From contig JAOANU010000009.1 in NCBI GenBank assembly GCA_034387635.1, forward strand, positions 186,001 through 250,000: 64,000 bases of DNA, written 5' to 3'. Position 1 is the first letter of the stretch. Each line of letters begins with the position of its first letter. The translations under genes and the position numbers were made by a program. Source of the DNA: Rhodosporidiobolus odoratus. Its lineage: Eukaryota; Basidiomycota; Microbotryomycetes; Sporidiobolales; Sporidiobolaceae. Under the pieces are notes generated by a model that made no database searches, was not told the DNA's origin, and saw only the letters and a program-made list of their open reading frames with translations. Below, one piece after another: positions 1-11,011 of this stretch.

Positions 1-264
1 CTCCTTCTCTGCCTTCTTGCGCTGTTCGTCTTGCTTCTTCAAAGCGCTGGCGGAGGTCTTGCGGGGCGCGCGAGCGAAGAGGTCGTTTGCGAAACCGCGA
101 GCGGCCGAGGTCGAGGGAAGACCGTTGGAGGTGAGAGTTTGTAGAAGTGCATCGGCTGAAGCGGCGGAGGAGGCTAGGGTGATAAAGTAGTGAACGGTGG
201 TCGAGTCTGAGGCGCCGAGGAGGAGAAGGAGGTTGTCGGACACCCAGGTTTCGAGTGGGGCCAT
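1..264 (-). CDS. PRP2: PRP2/DHX16-type DEAH-box splicing helicase, N-terminal part only
   Basis: The 88 codons from an ATG at 264 (context GCAATGGCC) run off the left edge without a stop. The protein opens MAPLETWVSDNLLLLLGASD and ends in a Lys/Glu-rich stretch. This matches the N-terminal helical module of human DHX16 and yeast Prp2: WV-D-L--LLG, then a phenylalanine-isoleucine helix, then ARxFAxxLxxxxPRK. The family is the spliceosomal ATPase that drives the first catalytic step of splicing. The helicase core lies outside the window, so the call rests on the N-terminal module alone. DHX8/PRP22 is less likely because that family starts differently. Confidence 0.72.
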   Translation of the reverse strand, partial: MAPLETWVSDNLLLLLGASDSTTVHYFITLASSAASADALLQTLTSNGLPSTSAARGFANDLFARAPRKTSASALKKQDEQRKKAEKE

Positions 265-1377
265 TGCGGACTTGTCTTGAGCGCCCTGCAGTAGTCTGTA
301 GCTATCCTTAGCGAGCACCGAAGGGACGAGAGGGTAAGAGTGATTTCAATCTCGGGTCGCTTCCCTTTCCCTCATGCCGTATCCCACATGTCCTGTGATG
401 CCCTGCTGTCGAAACCCGGCGCGTCACAAGGTCGCTAGCATGACATGACACCCGTCTTGGCCGGCCCGGATCCCGTCTCACTGTTCTCTCTCCGTCAGTT
501 GAGCCGAAGGTGGACACGCTGCTCACCCCCTCAGGGCCGCGAATGCAATGCTCCGCGACATCTACACTACAAGTCTGTTCTGCTGTGAGTTACACCGGCT
601 CAGTCTTTCCCTCGTCGGCTCATCGCTACTTTCTTCTTCTATACTTCGACGTTGTCACTCCCCTCCGTAGGCTTCGCAACACTTATCATGCGGCGAGACA
701 CTGGTCTAATCTCCAGCGGCTCTGGATTCGGCTCTTCCTCGGCGCACACGTGGTCCCCAACCCTTGACAGACGCCAGCACGACAAAATGTCCAAACTGGC
801 ATATTGTTCAGCCTATCCTGCACACCTGCAGGTGCTGCACTGTTCTTCTGGGCCGTGCCCAGGTAGAGCTTCCCCGGTGTAGGTGTACAAGCACTCAGCT
901 TCGAGGCCGCCCGTAATCTTCGATTGTGCGCTGCTTCAACTTGTGTATCTGGCGTGTCCTGCGCCGACGACTTACCCGCTGATTTCTTGCTCATTGGGAA
1001 GATATGCTAGATGATGCCTGCTTGGCCGTGCGCAGCGGACGCCAACTTGGGCACCCTTGTTGGGTCACCTTTGCCCCTCCCCTGTTTCTTTGCATATTCT
1101 TTGCTGAGATCGGCTGAGTGCCACGTTGTGGAGCTGTCCTGCTGCGCAACAGCTTGGGTTCCAGCCAGCATGAGCTACCTGCTTTGGCAGATGAGGCAGC
1201 AAGGACGAGACTTGCAGCCATTTGCATATGATTCTACCTGACAAGTACTCACAGGGCGAACTTGGCTAGGTAAATCAGAAAGAGAGGGTAAATGTGCTGC
1301 AGCTCTACGCAGCAGAAACTTGGCAGGCTGTAGCAGGATCAAAAAGATGCGGTCAAGCAGCCCAAATGGCAAAAAAA
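265..1377. other. Intergenic: helicase promoter, no gene seen
   Basis: About 1.1 kb between the helicase start and tRNA-Tyr. Short open frames on both strands lack splice-consistent extensions or recognisable protein motifs. I see nothing beyond the presumed promoter of the leftward helicase gene. Confidence 0.5.
1370..1377 (-). terminator. Pol III terminator of tRNA-Tyr
   Basis: A run of seven T on the minus strand (A run on the plus strand) lies immediately downstream of the tRNA-Tyr 3' end, a standard RNA polymerase III stop. Confidence 0.7.
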
Positions 1378-1467
1378 TCCCTCGGGCCGGGATCGAACCG
1401 GCTGCCTTGAGATATGCGATGATAAACCGATTACAGTCTCACGCTCTTCCAGATGAGCTACCAAGGG
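1378..1467 (-). tRNA. tRNA-Tyr(GTA) with intron
   Basis: On the minus strand the acceptor stem CCCTTGG (1467-1461) pairs with CCGAGGG (1385-1379), followed by discriminator A at 1378. The D arm is GCTC...GAGC, the anticodon stem TGAGA/TCTCA, and the T arm GCCGG-TTCGATC-CCGGC. The loop begins CTGTAA, giving anticodon GTA. An intron of about 17 nt sits one base 3' of the anticodon, the canonical position. C1-G72 is the identity pair of eukaryotic tRNA-Tyr, and yeast tRNA-Tyr also carries an intron there. A run of seven T follows on the transcribed strand (pol III terminator). Confidence 0.93.
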
Positions 1468-2808
1468 GTCGTTAGAGACCCCAACGACCAAAACACTATA
1501 TACATTAGTCAACCCACAGCGCGAGTGATTCGAGCTGGTCCCCTTCTCTGCGCCGCGTAAACATCGGCTACATAGAAAGTACAGGGAGCTCGTAGGACTT
1601 GCACATCTGCCGTTGCTGGCTGGAAAAGCCCTGCGTCATACTAGAAGAGACAGCCATGTTTTCCGCCAAGTTGTTGTGAAGATTCAAGAAGAATTGTACG
1701 ATAATCTAACCCAGGATATGAAGAATGAGAGAATGTCAAGGCGCTCTCCACTTGTCAAGACGCTCAGGTGTTGGAAAGTACAGGGACACTCTGCAGGGCA
1801 CTCTTAGTTGCTGTAGAGCAGTGAAGAAGAAAGCAAATGTGCCCCTCTAGCTACGAGTCCAACCCAATATATCCCCTTCCCCTGATTCAACTTCTTGCTG
1901 TCCTAACTTCACTTCTTTGACTCCGCCTTCTCCAACTCCTTTACCGTCTTTCAGTCAGGGCACGGCAAGACAGCTCTAGCAAAGTGCAGCTCAGAACCAC
2001 TGCGAGTCTCCCCTCCCTTGACCTTCTCAACTGCGTCTACAGAGCTTTGTAGCTATCACTCTCCTCCCCTCTCTGCTCTCCTTCCTTGGCACCTGTGGGA
2101 AGTCATGGGTCATGGCAGCGGTCTCGAAGGGATTTTTAAGGGCTAGATGTGCTTGCAACATACTTTGAAACCAATGTATGCCTTGCCATTCTGCAGAAGT
2201 GCAGTCCGGGCAACATGTAACAACAGACAAGTAGAGATAGGGATTGAGTTCAGCTGGGCACGGACAAGAAATGTGGTGCTCCCAATAGACGATCTGCAGG
2301 GCTTCAGCCTTGCCGTGCTCCTTCACATACCAAGGTCACTGGCTTGTCCGCCCCTCTCTGCCTGATCTACCTGTACCTGTCAGAGCTTGCTCTGGCCTGT
2401 GGAGAGATCAGCACGGTCATCCTCTTTAGAGAGAGCTGTGCAGGATCGAGAGATTGCTAGATACATAGTGCAGGTTTCTGAATGAAAGCTTGTTCACAGT
2501 GCAGAATCTGGATGTTTTCTCGATGCTTTGTACAGCCACACATGCTCTGCACTACTGACACTCCTTGGAGTTGCCCTTTTGATCAACACGAACCCGAAAT
2601 CTGCACAATGTGGAGCCTGGATCCGTGCCTCAACTTTTGGGCTTAGTGGCAGGATCGAGTCCTTCACAAGCATTTTTCCATGCGCCAATCCAAGCTACAT
2701 GTAACAGAAGGGGCAGTAAAGTCAAGGGCAGGGGACAACGGAAGTTTCCTGAAGAATGAGTCAATCTTTGTTAATATATTGCCTTTTGCACGTGAATCCT
2801 TCAATGGT
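1468..2808. other. Intergenic, no gene seen
   Basis: About 1.3 kb between two divergently oriented tRNA genes. Open frames are short and mutually overlapping on both strands, with no recognised protein family, RNA fold or repeat. Confidence 0.5.
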
Positions 2809-2910
2809 GTCCAGATGTCCGAGCGGTTAAGGAGTGAGACTAGAATGCGTCCTACTCGCCTCTCCATCTCATAGGCTATGCCTGCGTAGGTTCAAATCCT
2901 GCTCTGGACG
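2809..2910 (+). tRNA. tRNA-Ser(AGA) with intron
   Basis: Acceptor GTCCAGA (2809-2815) pairs with TCTGGAC (2903-2909), with discriminator G at 2910 as in eukaryotic tRNA-Ser. The D arm TCCGAGCGGTTAAGGA and the long variable arm AGGCTATGCCT mark a class II tRNA. The T arm contains GGTTCAAATCC. The anticodon stem TGAGA/TCTCA closes a loop that starts CTAGAA, giving anticodon AGA. An intron of about 20 nt sits at the canonical position 3' of the anticodon. A TTTT tract at about 2914 is the likely pol III terminator. Confidence 0.93.
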
Positions 2911-3721
2911 AATCTTTTGCCCCCATGTCTGGCCGCCCGAGAGCATTCACCTGGGGTGATCTTTTTGGTGCACTCCCTTGTGATATGCACCCTCGTGTCG
3001 CATTCGAGCAACGGCAAATAGAACAAGGCAAAGAGGCAACTTCCAGGACACACAACCAGACCCATGTCTAGGTTGAAGGGACCTCTGTTATAAGGGCTTA
3101 AGTATATCACCAAAACTTTGAAAATGTAGATCAGCCACAATAACAAGGTCTTTATAATCGTGCTATAAGGCTTATCTGGTTTGAGAAGGTCATGCATCCA
3201 GATATTCGCGCTTTTTTGCTGATCTGCCTCATATATACTCTTATATGCTGCCCAATACCAAATAAGACCTTTTAAGGCCCTCCAGACAACATAGCTACGC
3301 TCTGCATCTCCACCGGCATATGCAGTACACAACGGAAGAAAAATGCTATAGACTTTGTGCAGAGCCTTGCCAAGCACTTACCCTGCCCTCCTCCGCTATG
3401 GATAAAGGCTAAGGCCACGCACACTATAAACAGCAGGGAAATACTCCCAAATATGAGGAAGACTCGACTTATTTACTCTTTTCAGGTCCCAGGTTCAGTT
3501 AAAAGGGTGTAAATGCTATACTGGAAGACATATAAGGCTCAATATGGCCTTTTATTCCTGTCAGCTTCCTGGTATGTCCTTACATGGCTATAACAGCAAT
3601 TTCGGGAGGTCCCCTCAACCTAGACATCAAAGCAGTCCTTTTTTCCCTCCTTGCCCACACCAAGGCCTTAACATGGCAGCAAGGTCCAGGATTCAACCTG
3701 CCTTGCAGCCAAATGGTGAAA
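2911..3721. other. AT-richer intergenic stretch, no supported gene
   Basis: About 0.8 kb that is visibly more AT-rich than the flanks (3060-3560 especially). A 161-codon open frame on the minus strand (2892-3377) overlaps the tRNA-Ser 3' end and has no recognisable domain. It may be decayed mobile-element sequence, but nothing here proves that. Confidence 0.4.
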
Positions 3722-3935
3722 CTGCTGTCTGGAAGTGCCTTGGACCCCAGTCACTAGGTACTGCTAAGCAAACTTGTCAACATGCTCCTTGAGCTGCTTC
3801 AATACATTAGCTGCCTCTTCCTCGCCCTCAAGCTGTGCCATAAAGTTTCTGAGCAGCTTTGATCCTGCTGCAGACTGGGCATTAGAGACCAATCTGAACA
3901 GCGTGGTCGAGCATGTCAGCAACAGGCTTCACTCG
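3722..3935 (-). pseudogene. Relic of the 3' end of an SHMT gene
   Basis: Read on the minus strand, this stretch aligns codon by codon with the last exon of the intact SHMT at 5501-5823: [33 protein letters not shown], then KFA-QY and a weaker match to the extreme C-terminus. It is broken by a one-base insertion after ATTGGTCTC (frameshift) and by an in-frame TAG where the intact gene has GAG. Most differences from the intact copy are synonymous or conservative, so the ancestor was probably a functional paralogue before decay. No upstream SHMT exons are detectable beside it. Confidence 0.85.
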
Positions 3936-5500
3936 ACTTTGACGAGGTGCTGCACAAGGGTGAGCATGGAGGTATCCGACCGAGGCTTAGCTTCACCAAG
4001 GCTCTGCTGCGGCCTATTGGCAACCTGTAGTGAATCGTTGGAGTCTCTTACCATCCCTTCCTCGCTTTGTGTCCTGGTTACTTGGCCGGGCTGCAACAGT
4101 GTCTGCTCTCTTTCTTCCTCTATCAGCCTCTCCCCTCGCTTAGGTTGTGCTTCTGGGATTTCCAGTAGCCCTTAGCAGGTCGCTGTCATTGGCCTGATGG
4201 CTGACTGGCCCATACACACACTAGAAAAGAAAAGGGGGGTGGGGGGGGGATTACGGACTGCCGCAGTAAGAATTGGCATATGACTTGGACAAGGATGCAG
4301 ATCTGTAACTGTACATGCCAGGGGAGGTAGCCTGTAGCAAATATGACAAGCGAGGCACAGTGTGCCCGAAATTTGCTCCAGTAACCTGAATCTAGGTGAG
4401 GCCAGAGGGAAACAGATCAGAGACAAGGCAAGGACATCAAATGACGATGTGATCAGTGCCTCTGGGCTCGGTTGCTTAAGGCTGAGCTTGTGAGACGGAG
4501 GAACAGCCAATGTAATCCTTGAAGCTTCGCAGTTGAGAAGGCCAACTTGAAGTGAGGGAGGTGTTCTTTGGCATGCTCTGGTCTCCTGGTGAAAATCTGC
4601 GCTTGGAAAGTCTGCACAACGCACCCGTCTCATGGATGAGCTAGTTTCAACGGCAGAGGTGTAGTTGCATCATCAGCTGAATCAGTACTGTGGATCGATG
4701 GACGAGCAGAGTACTTGCAACACCCAATTCAGCCTACTGAGTCCCATAGTATGGTTCAGCACCATGTCAGAGGGCCGGTCTGCCCAAAGAAGCGGCTCAA
4801 GGCAAGGCAAAGTTATACACTGCGGACGAGTTATCGTAGATGACATTGGCGAAATAATAACCTGCTTGAGACTGCCCAACAATCTTGACAAGCCAGACTC
4901 CACGCAGGGACTTCACTCAAAGTTGACCAGCCACCTGAAGAGACAGAATTGTGCGGCAATGAACAAGCTCGTAAACGTCCGATTGTGAGAAGGTGTGGTG
5001 CTAATTGTTCTTTGCAAGTCATTGCACAAAAGCAGGCGGCCATGCTGCCTCAGAAAAGATATATGAGAGACTGCCATTGATCGTATGTGCTGCAGCAGCT
5101 TCCTGTCAGGGTCAGAACTCTCGTCTATTGTGCATTCCCTGCAACAACTCACCCTCGAAATGCGTCAGCGCACGCAAGGTTACCTCCCGACAGAGCAAAG
5201 TGTCCAACTTGGCGGTCAGACGGACTAGACTCAATATGGCTGTTGAAAACGATACTTGCACATTTGACTGCTTATGATGGTGACTGTGGAAAAAGTTTGT
5301 AAAACAGGGTTGAACCGCTAGGTCAAGTAGAGAGCTGAAGAGAACGAGGGGAAGAGGAAGGTAACGAAGTTTTGCGAAAGGAACGGGACAAAGTAGAATG
5401 GAAAAGAAAGGAGGAAGGAAGAAAAGAACAAGATCCGGAAAACATCACACAACATCGCCTCCTGCCGACTGTCTGCCGCAATCGCTCGTCCAATAACTGC
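3936..5500. other. Intergenic, downstream of SHMT
   Basis: About 1.56 kb between the SHMT relic and the SHMT stop codon. It includes a G-run near 4240-4250 and the presumed SHMT 3' UTR near 5300-5500. Overlapping open frames on both strands have no recognisable content, and no further SHMT exons align to 3936-4170. Confidence 0.5.
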
Positions 5501-7640
5501 TTACTCGATGCGCTTGATAGCGGCAGTGTCCCGGACACCGGGAAGAGGGTACTGCTCAGCAAACTTGTGAACGTCCTCCTTGAGCTGCTTGAGATCCTTA
5601 GCCGCCTCTCCCTCGCCCTCCAACTGCGCAACGAAATCCTTCAATAACTTGCTCCCTGCAGCGGACTGGGCCTTGAGGCCGATCTGAACAGCACGGTGGA
5701 GCATGTCGGCAACGGTCTTCATCTCGGATTCCTTCATGGAGCGGGACGTGAGGGCGTTGGAACCGATACGGATACCACCGGGGGTGGCGGCGGACTTGTC
5801 ACCCGGTACCGAGTTCTTGTTGACTATCGAAGAGGAAGAGTTATCAGTACCGATATCGACACACCGAGGAGAAGAGAAAAAGGGAACGAACGGGTGATGT
5901 GGGCAAGGTCGCAGATCTTTTCGATCTTGGACCCAGTGAGGCCAAGAGGACGAAGATCCCAAAGGACAAGGTGGTTGTCCGAGCCATCCGTCTGGATCTT
6001 GTAGTCGCGACTGCTGAGCTCTTTGGCGATGGTCTTGGTGTTTTCAATGACCTGAGTAGCGTACTGCTTGAAGTCGGGCGAGGCGGCCTGCTTGAGGGCG
6101 ACGGCGACGGCGGCAATGGTGTTGTTGTGGGGACCGCCCTGGCAGGCGGGGAAGACGGCGTCGTTGATGCGCTGTTAGAAGAAGAAAGTCAACATCGTCA
6201 GACAGGAATGAGGAAAAGCGTGGTGATAGGCAAACCTTCTCGAGGTCACCATCCTTGTGGTCCTTGCGGAAGAAGATGAGACCAGCACGGGGACCACGGA
6301 GGGTCTTGTGAGTGGTAGTGCAAACGACGTCGCAGTACTCAAAGGGGTCGTTCTGGACCTGCGCGGCGACAAGACCCGAGATGTGGGCCATGTCCATCAA
6401 GAGGTACGACCCGTTGATGTCCGCAATCTTGCGGAGCCGGGCGTAGTCCCAGTCCCTGGGGTAGGCGGAAGCACCGCAGATGATGATCCGGGGCTTGAAG
6501 AGGACAGCGTTCTTCTCGAGAGCGTCGTAGTCGATGAGACCGGTCGTGGTGTCGACCTGGTAGGGGAGGGGCTGGAAGTAGATGGAGGAGGCGGAGATCT
6601 TGCGCTTGGGGGTGAAGGCGCCGTGGGTAAGGTGACCACCGTGGGCGAGCTCGAGACCCATGATACGGTCCTGGGGCTGGATGAGAGCGGTGAAGGCGGC
6701 GAAATTGGCGGTCGAACCGGAGCTGCGAGACAAACCAATCAGCTATGGCTGCCGAAAACCGAAGGCGATCGGTAAAACTCACTAAGGCTGGACGTTGATG
6801 CCCCACTTGGCGCCGTCGAGGTGGAAGGCCTCGAGCGCACGGTTTTGGCAGAGAGTCTCGAGCTCGTCGACGACCTCGTTACCACCGTAGTAACGGGCGG
6901 CGGGGAGACCCTCCGAGTACTTGTTGGTGAACATGGACCCGTTGGCCTCCATGACCGCGAGAGAGGTCAAGTTCTCGGACGCGATGAGCTCGAGACCGCG
7001 GAACTGACGGTAGGTCTGCGAGGAAGGATGCGATCAGGAAGGAGAAGATCAGTACCGTAAAAAGGGAAAGGTCGAAGACTTCGTATCGGTTGTACGTCTC
7101 GTCTCGCCTGATTCCCTTGCAACGCAAGCAATGCAGGTCATCCCACTAGGTGCTCGTGGGTTTGCACGCCATTTAGCAGCGAGCCTGCATGAAGTTGCCC
7201 CTCCGCGGCCGTCGTCTCGCCAAGGTGCACTCAGATGCCGCCACAACGGCGGGCGCCACCTGGCCGCGCTGGCATGGCCCGCCCCTCGATCCGAGCACAT
7301 GACCATCTGACCTTACCCTACTGGGTCGATGCAGCGAGCGAATAGCGAGAGTAGCTTACCTCCCTGTCGATGAGAGCCTGGATCTCGGGGTCCGCCTGGG
7401 CGAGAGGGGTGTAGAGATCCTTGTTCTGTCGGCATAAGCGTATAAAGAGGGGTCAGTGTGTGCTTGGATGCCTGAAGGCGGGGTGAAACTGGAGGGGATT
7501 GTGAAACAAGACGGGTGAGAGAGTGGGAAGAGGCGTACAAAGTCGGTGGGGATAGGGATGGACATGGTGGGGGATGTAGTAGCTAGAGTGCGGGTCAAGA
7601 GAGGAGTGCGAGTGAATAGTCTGGTAGCAGATCTAAGCAT
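5501..7640 (-). CDS. SHM: Serine hydroxymethyltransferase, probably dual-targeted
   Basis: PLP enzyme that interconverts serine + THF and glycine + 5,10-methylene-THF, the main entry of one-carbon units. Six exons: 7640-7539, 7425-7360, 7015-6783, 6722-6236, 6171-5892, 5823-5501, giving 496 aa. Landmarks are GLELIASEN, the PLP-lysine motif TTTHK (Lys about residue 273), NSVPGDKSA and TPGGIRIG. The first ATG gives an Arg/Thr-rich presequence ([20 protein letters not shown]); a second ATG at 7565 (residue 26) starts MSIPIPTDF, a natural cytosolic N-terminus. Other fungi often have separate mitochondrial and cytosolic genes, and a decayed paralogue lies 1.7 kb downstream. The 344-nt intron between exons 2 and 3 is unusually long. 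The 133-bp gap upstream is a divergent promoter shared with GRC3. Confidence 0.96.
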
Positions 7641-7773
7641 TCAGTCAAACAGAAGGAAAGAGCGACACTAGACGGAAAAAAGTTCAAAAACTTGCCGGAC
7701 GGAGCTTCTCTTGAGTAACAGAAAAGCTCAATCAGCGTCATCTGACCAGCTGCTGGGCTAGATCTGATCAACC

Positions 7774-10647
7774 ATGCCGCCCTCCGACTCGAGTAAAAAG
7801 CGCAAACGCCTCACAGACCCAGCCGCCGTCATTCCCTCTCCCTCACCCTCGACCTCTTCCTCTGCTGCACCTTCTCCCGCTCCCCTCAGCGCGGTAGCAG
7901 CTAGACGAGCAGCTCGGGAAGCACAGCAATCAGCTAGCAATCCGCCAGTAGCTCAAGCGACACCATCTACAGCCGTCGACGTCCAGCAGGACCAACATCA
8001 GCACGGCGCTTCCTCAAGCAGCGATGAAGAGCCCTTACCGGCCAAGCGGACCGCGATGGCAAAATCAGGGACTGCGAAGGTCTCAGGGAAGGGTAAGGGG
8101 AAAGCGCCTGCCCGGTACTTTGCCCCGCCAGAGCAGCGAGAAGAAGATGTCATGCTGCTCGACGTGGATGAGGAGGAGAATGACAGCGAGGCAGAGGACG
8201 ACGGGCCTACGTCGCCATCCGAAGGCTTAGATAATGGACAAGAAGAAGTACTCGCCTCTTCGCGCAGGTCAGTGATGGATACGGGAGATGAAGGCGCCAG
8301 GACACCGAGAAGCAGAAGGAGGCGGGAGAGAAGGTTCGCTCACATAAACGTCCTCCTGATCTCCCTGCCGTGCATGCACATCTTTTCCAGCCTCTACATG
8401 TGTTTCGTCCGCGTGCTGACTCGCTGCTCGTACAGCGCTTTCGTTGACCCGTACTGCGTTTCTGCTTTCCAAGTCGTCAACGAGGTTTCTGCAGTACGAG
8501 TTCGCCTTAGCGTGGATGCTGGCGCTGGAACGTCGAAGGAGGGTGTGATATATGCTCTCCGAGAAGGCGAGGTATGCTCACGTCCAGCCCCTCTTGTCAA
8601 CCCGCTAGGTATTCTTCCATTCAACGCTCACGCTGTCTCCACACTCGCAGAACCTCGTCATCCACGGTGCCTTCCTCCTCGCCCCTCTCTACGGTAGCGT
8701 CACCGCAATGGGCGCAACCTTTCACGCCTCGCCGCCTGCCAATGGTGCAATCCCCTTACCCTGCGCCTCTTCTCCTTCATTCCAACCTTTTTTCTGCCCC
8801 GCATCGCACCCTCTCCCGCTCATCTCCGCTCTTACTCGTTCGTCTTCCTCCGACGATGACGAAGATGCGTCTTCACCCTTCATCAACTTGCTCAATGGCG
8901 AGACGATGGACTTGAGCCGGTTCGAGGCAGCGGTTCTCATCATCGACCTCGAGAGTGGAATCGAAGGAGTTGAACGACCGCTGAGTATAGGTGGGATGGG
9001 CGCTGCTGTGGGTGTGTGGCCAAGGGTGGCGGGAAAAGCGGCAGGAGGACTGGACGGCGGGAAAACTTGGCGACTCGTGCGTGATACCTTGGCCAGACAG
9101 CCGAAGCGAAATTTGCTTACTCATTCCCTCCCTCTCCCTCCCTTCTCAGATCACCTCCCCCGTGCCGTCACTCACGTCCCTTCGTCCTCTCGCGCCTTGG
9201 GAGGCTGCACTAGCCGCTGCACTTCCGTCGGCAGTGACATCTGGCGCGTCGAGAGACCCGGGGAGGTTTGTTGCACTGGTTGAAGGACCGAAGAGGGTGG
9301 GGAAGAGCACGGTGGCTAGGATGACGGTCAATGCACTGCTGGATCGGTACGTTGCGTTCCACGCCATGTCTCGGTCCGAGCATCCCGCACACCCCCTTGC
9401 TGATGCCATTTTGCCTGGGCAGATACGAAGCAGTAGCATACCTTGACACGGATCTCGGACAGCCCGAGCTAACACCGCCTGGCTTCGTCTCTCTGCACGT
9501 CCTCCGCCGCCCTCTCACCGGTCCCTCCTTTACGCACCTCGCCCTTCCGCTCTCATCTCACTTCCTCGGGACACTCTCTCCCGCTTCAGATCCTGCCGGC
9601 TACCTCGCCGCGATTGAGGCGTTACTCGAGCTGTACTCGCTCGAAGTCGAGTACCCGATGGTGGATGAACCCGCACCAGCAGCTCGGCGGCGGCGAGGCC
9701 GGTTCGCCGCGCAACAAGCGGGCGAAGAGGCGGAAGGCACGAAGAGCAAAGTGCGCGAACGTATCCCGCTCGTAGTCAACACGCAAGGATGGGTCAAGGG
9801 TATGGGCGCGGACTTGCTTGCCAAGCTGAAAGCCGTCGCCTCGCCTACCGTTGTTTTCTCCTTTGCCGCCTCACACGACGACGCGCCCATCGACCCTTAT
9901 GCTGCAGCTGGGCAAGAACCGCCTTACCACCTCCTTGTCCTCCCGCCTGCACCGCCCGCCTCTCCCTTAGAAAGCAAGTACTCGGCCGCCGACTATCGCA
10001 CAATGTCGCTCGTCTCGTACTTCCACACCCTCTATGCGACTGCCGGCAGTGATTCGACTCTCCCGAGCGGCTGGGACTTTACCCGTTCACTCGTCGCAAT
10101 CTCACCTTACCCTCTCTCGTGGCGTGCGGACGAAAACCAACTGCACTCGGTGCACCTCGTCGCTCCTGGAATCGCCAACGGCGAAATTCGGTACGAGCAC
10201 ATCCTGCACGCCTTGAATGGAGCAGTCGTTGCACTCTGTACTGCACCCTCTGGGGGAGAAGATCGACCTACTCGGCCTTTCCCTTATGATCCCTCGCTAC
10301 CTTCGCCCCCTCCCCCTCGCACTTCCCGCGCTCTCGGTCTCGCCTTGATCCATTCCATCACCCCATCCACCTCAACCCTAAATCTCCTCACTCCCCTCCC
10401 TCCCACTCTGCTCGCCTCTTCAACCCCGCTCATCCTCGTTTCTGGCGCGCTCGAGTTACCGGTTGCGTTGATGTTGGATTATTCTGCGGGGGTGAGTGAG
10501 GCGGTTAGGGAAGTTGGGGTGGGCGGGGTCGAGTGGGCGTCGGGAGAGGTGCCGTTCCTGGTGAAGGGGGAGGAGGGAAATGCGACGGCTGGAGTGGGGG
10601 GAAAGAGGAGGGTTAGGAGGAATTTGATGAGGAGGGGTCAGGCTTAA
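7774..10647 (+). CDS. GRC3: Polynucleotide 5'-hydroxyl kinase GRC3/NOL9
   Basis: Nucleolar kinase that phosphorylates the 5'-OH end made by cleavage in ITS2 during pre-rRNA processing; in yeast it works with the nuclease Las1. Five exons (7774-8333, 8436-8571, 8651-9076, 9150-9346, 9423-10647) give 847 aa. The first 190 residues are disordered and basic, with an early SSKKKRKR-type nuclear signal and an acidic patch. A small beta domain follows (NLVIHGAFLLAPLYGSVTAMG), then the Walker A motif GPKRVGKST (about residue 420). The YLDTDLGQPELTPPG segment is the Clp1/Grc3 family signature. The C-terminal domain is also recognisable. The 5' end faces SHMT. Confidence 0.93.
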
Positions 10648-10928
10648 TCCATGTTCTACCTGGCTGAGATGCAATTACTTTGCTCGGTCCCTTCTGTCTT
10701 GTGCGCTTGACTGAAGAGACCCGCAGCCATTCAGCATAGAAGTGTCGTTGCGACCTGAGGAAAGCACGCCGGGGCAAAAGCCAAAGGCAGTTCCAGAAAG
10801 AAAAGTTAACTTGATCTTGACATACGTAGCCAATACGATCGTCATGTCGGGCAAACATGGTGTCATATGGGGGCGTGCAGGCGCGAGGAGGGAAGAAAGA
10901 TTTTACAACGCGGGCGTCCGAAAAAAAG

Positions 10929-11011
10929 TGACTGCACCCAGGATTGAACTGAGGACCTTATCCGAACATAAGATGTTAAGGATACGTGATGACCAACTAC
11001 ACCATGCGGCC
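10929..11011 (-). tRNA. tRNA-Val(AAC) with intron
   Basis: Minus-strand cloverleaf with acceptor GGCCGCA/TGCAGTC, D arm TGGTGTAGTTGGTCATCA (typical of valine tRNAs), anticodon stem TATCC/GGATA with loop TTAACAT, and T arm CTCAG-TTCAATC-CTGGG. The anticodon is AAC and an intron of about 9 nt lies 3' of it. The acceptor has a G-U pair and one C-A mismatch at position 4-69, so folding is slightly imperfect. Discriminator A is followed by CTTTTTTT on the transcribed strand. Upstream and downstream gaps to GRC3 (281 bp) and to tRNA-Val(CAC) hold nothing else. Confidence 0.88.

Noticed and set aside
2892..3377. 161-codon minus-strand ORF
   Set aside because: It overlaps the tRNA-Ser gene, has no recognisable domain and no splice-consistent partners. 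Possibly transposon debris, but unsupported.
4172..4633. 153-codon minus-strand ORF near the SHMT relic
   Set aside because: No similarity to SHMT or another family; Cys/Pro/Leu-rich chance composition.
6257..6775. 172-codon plus-strand ORF opposite SHMT exon 4
   Set aside because: Valine/glycine/glutamate-rich shadow of a strongly biased coding strand.
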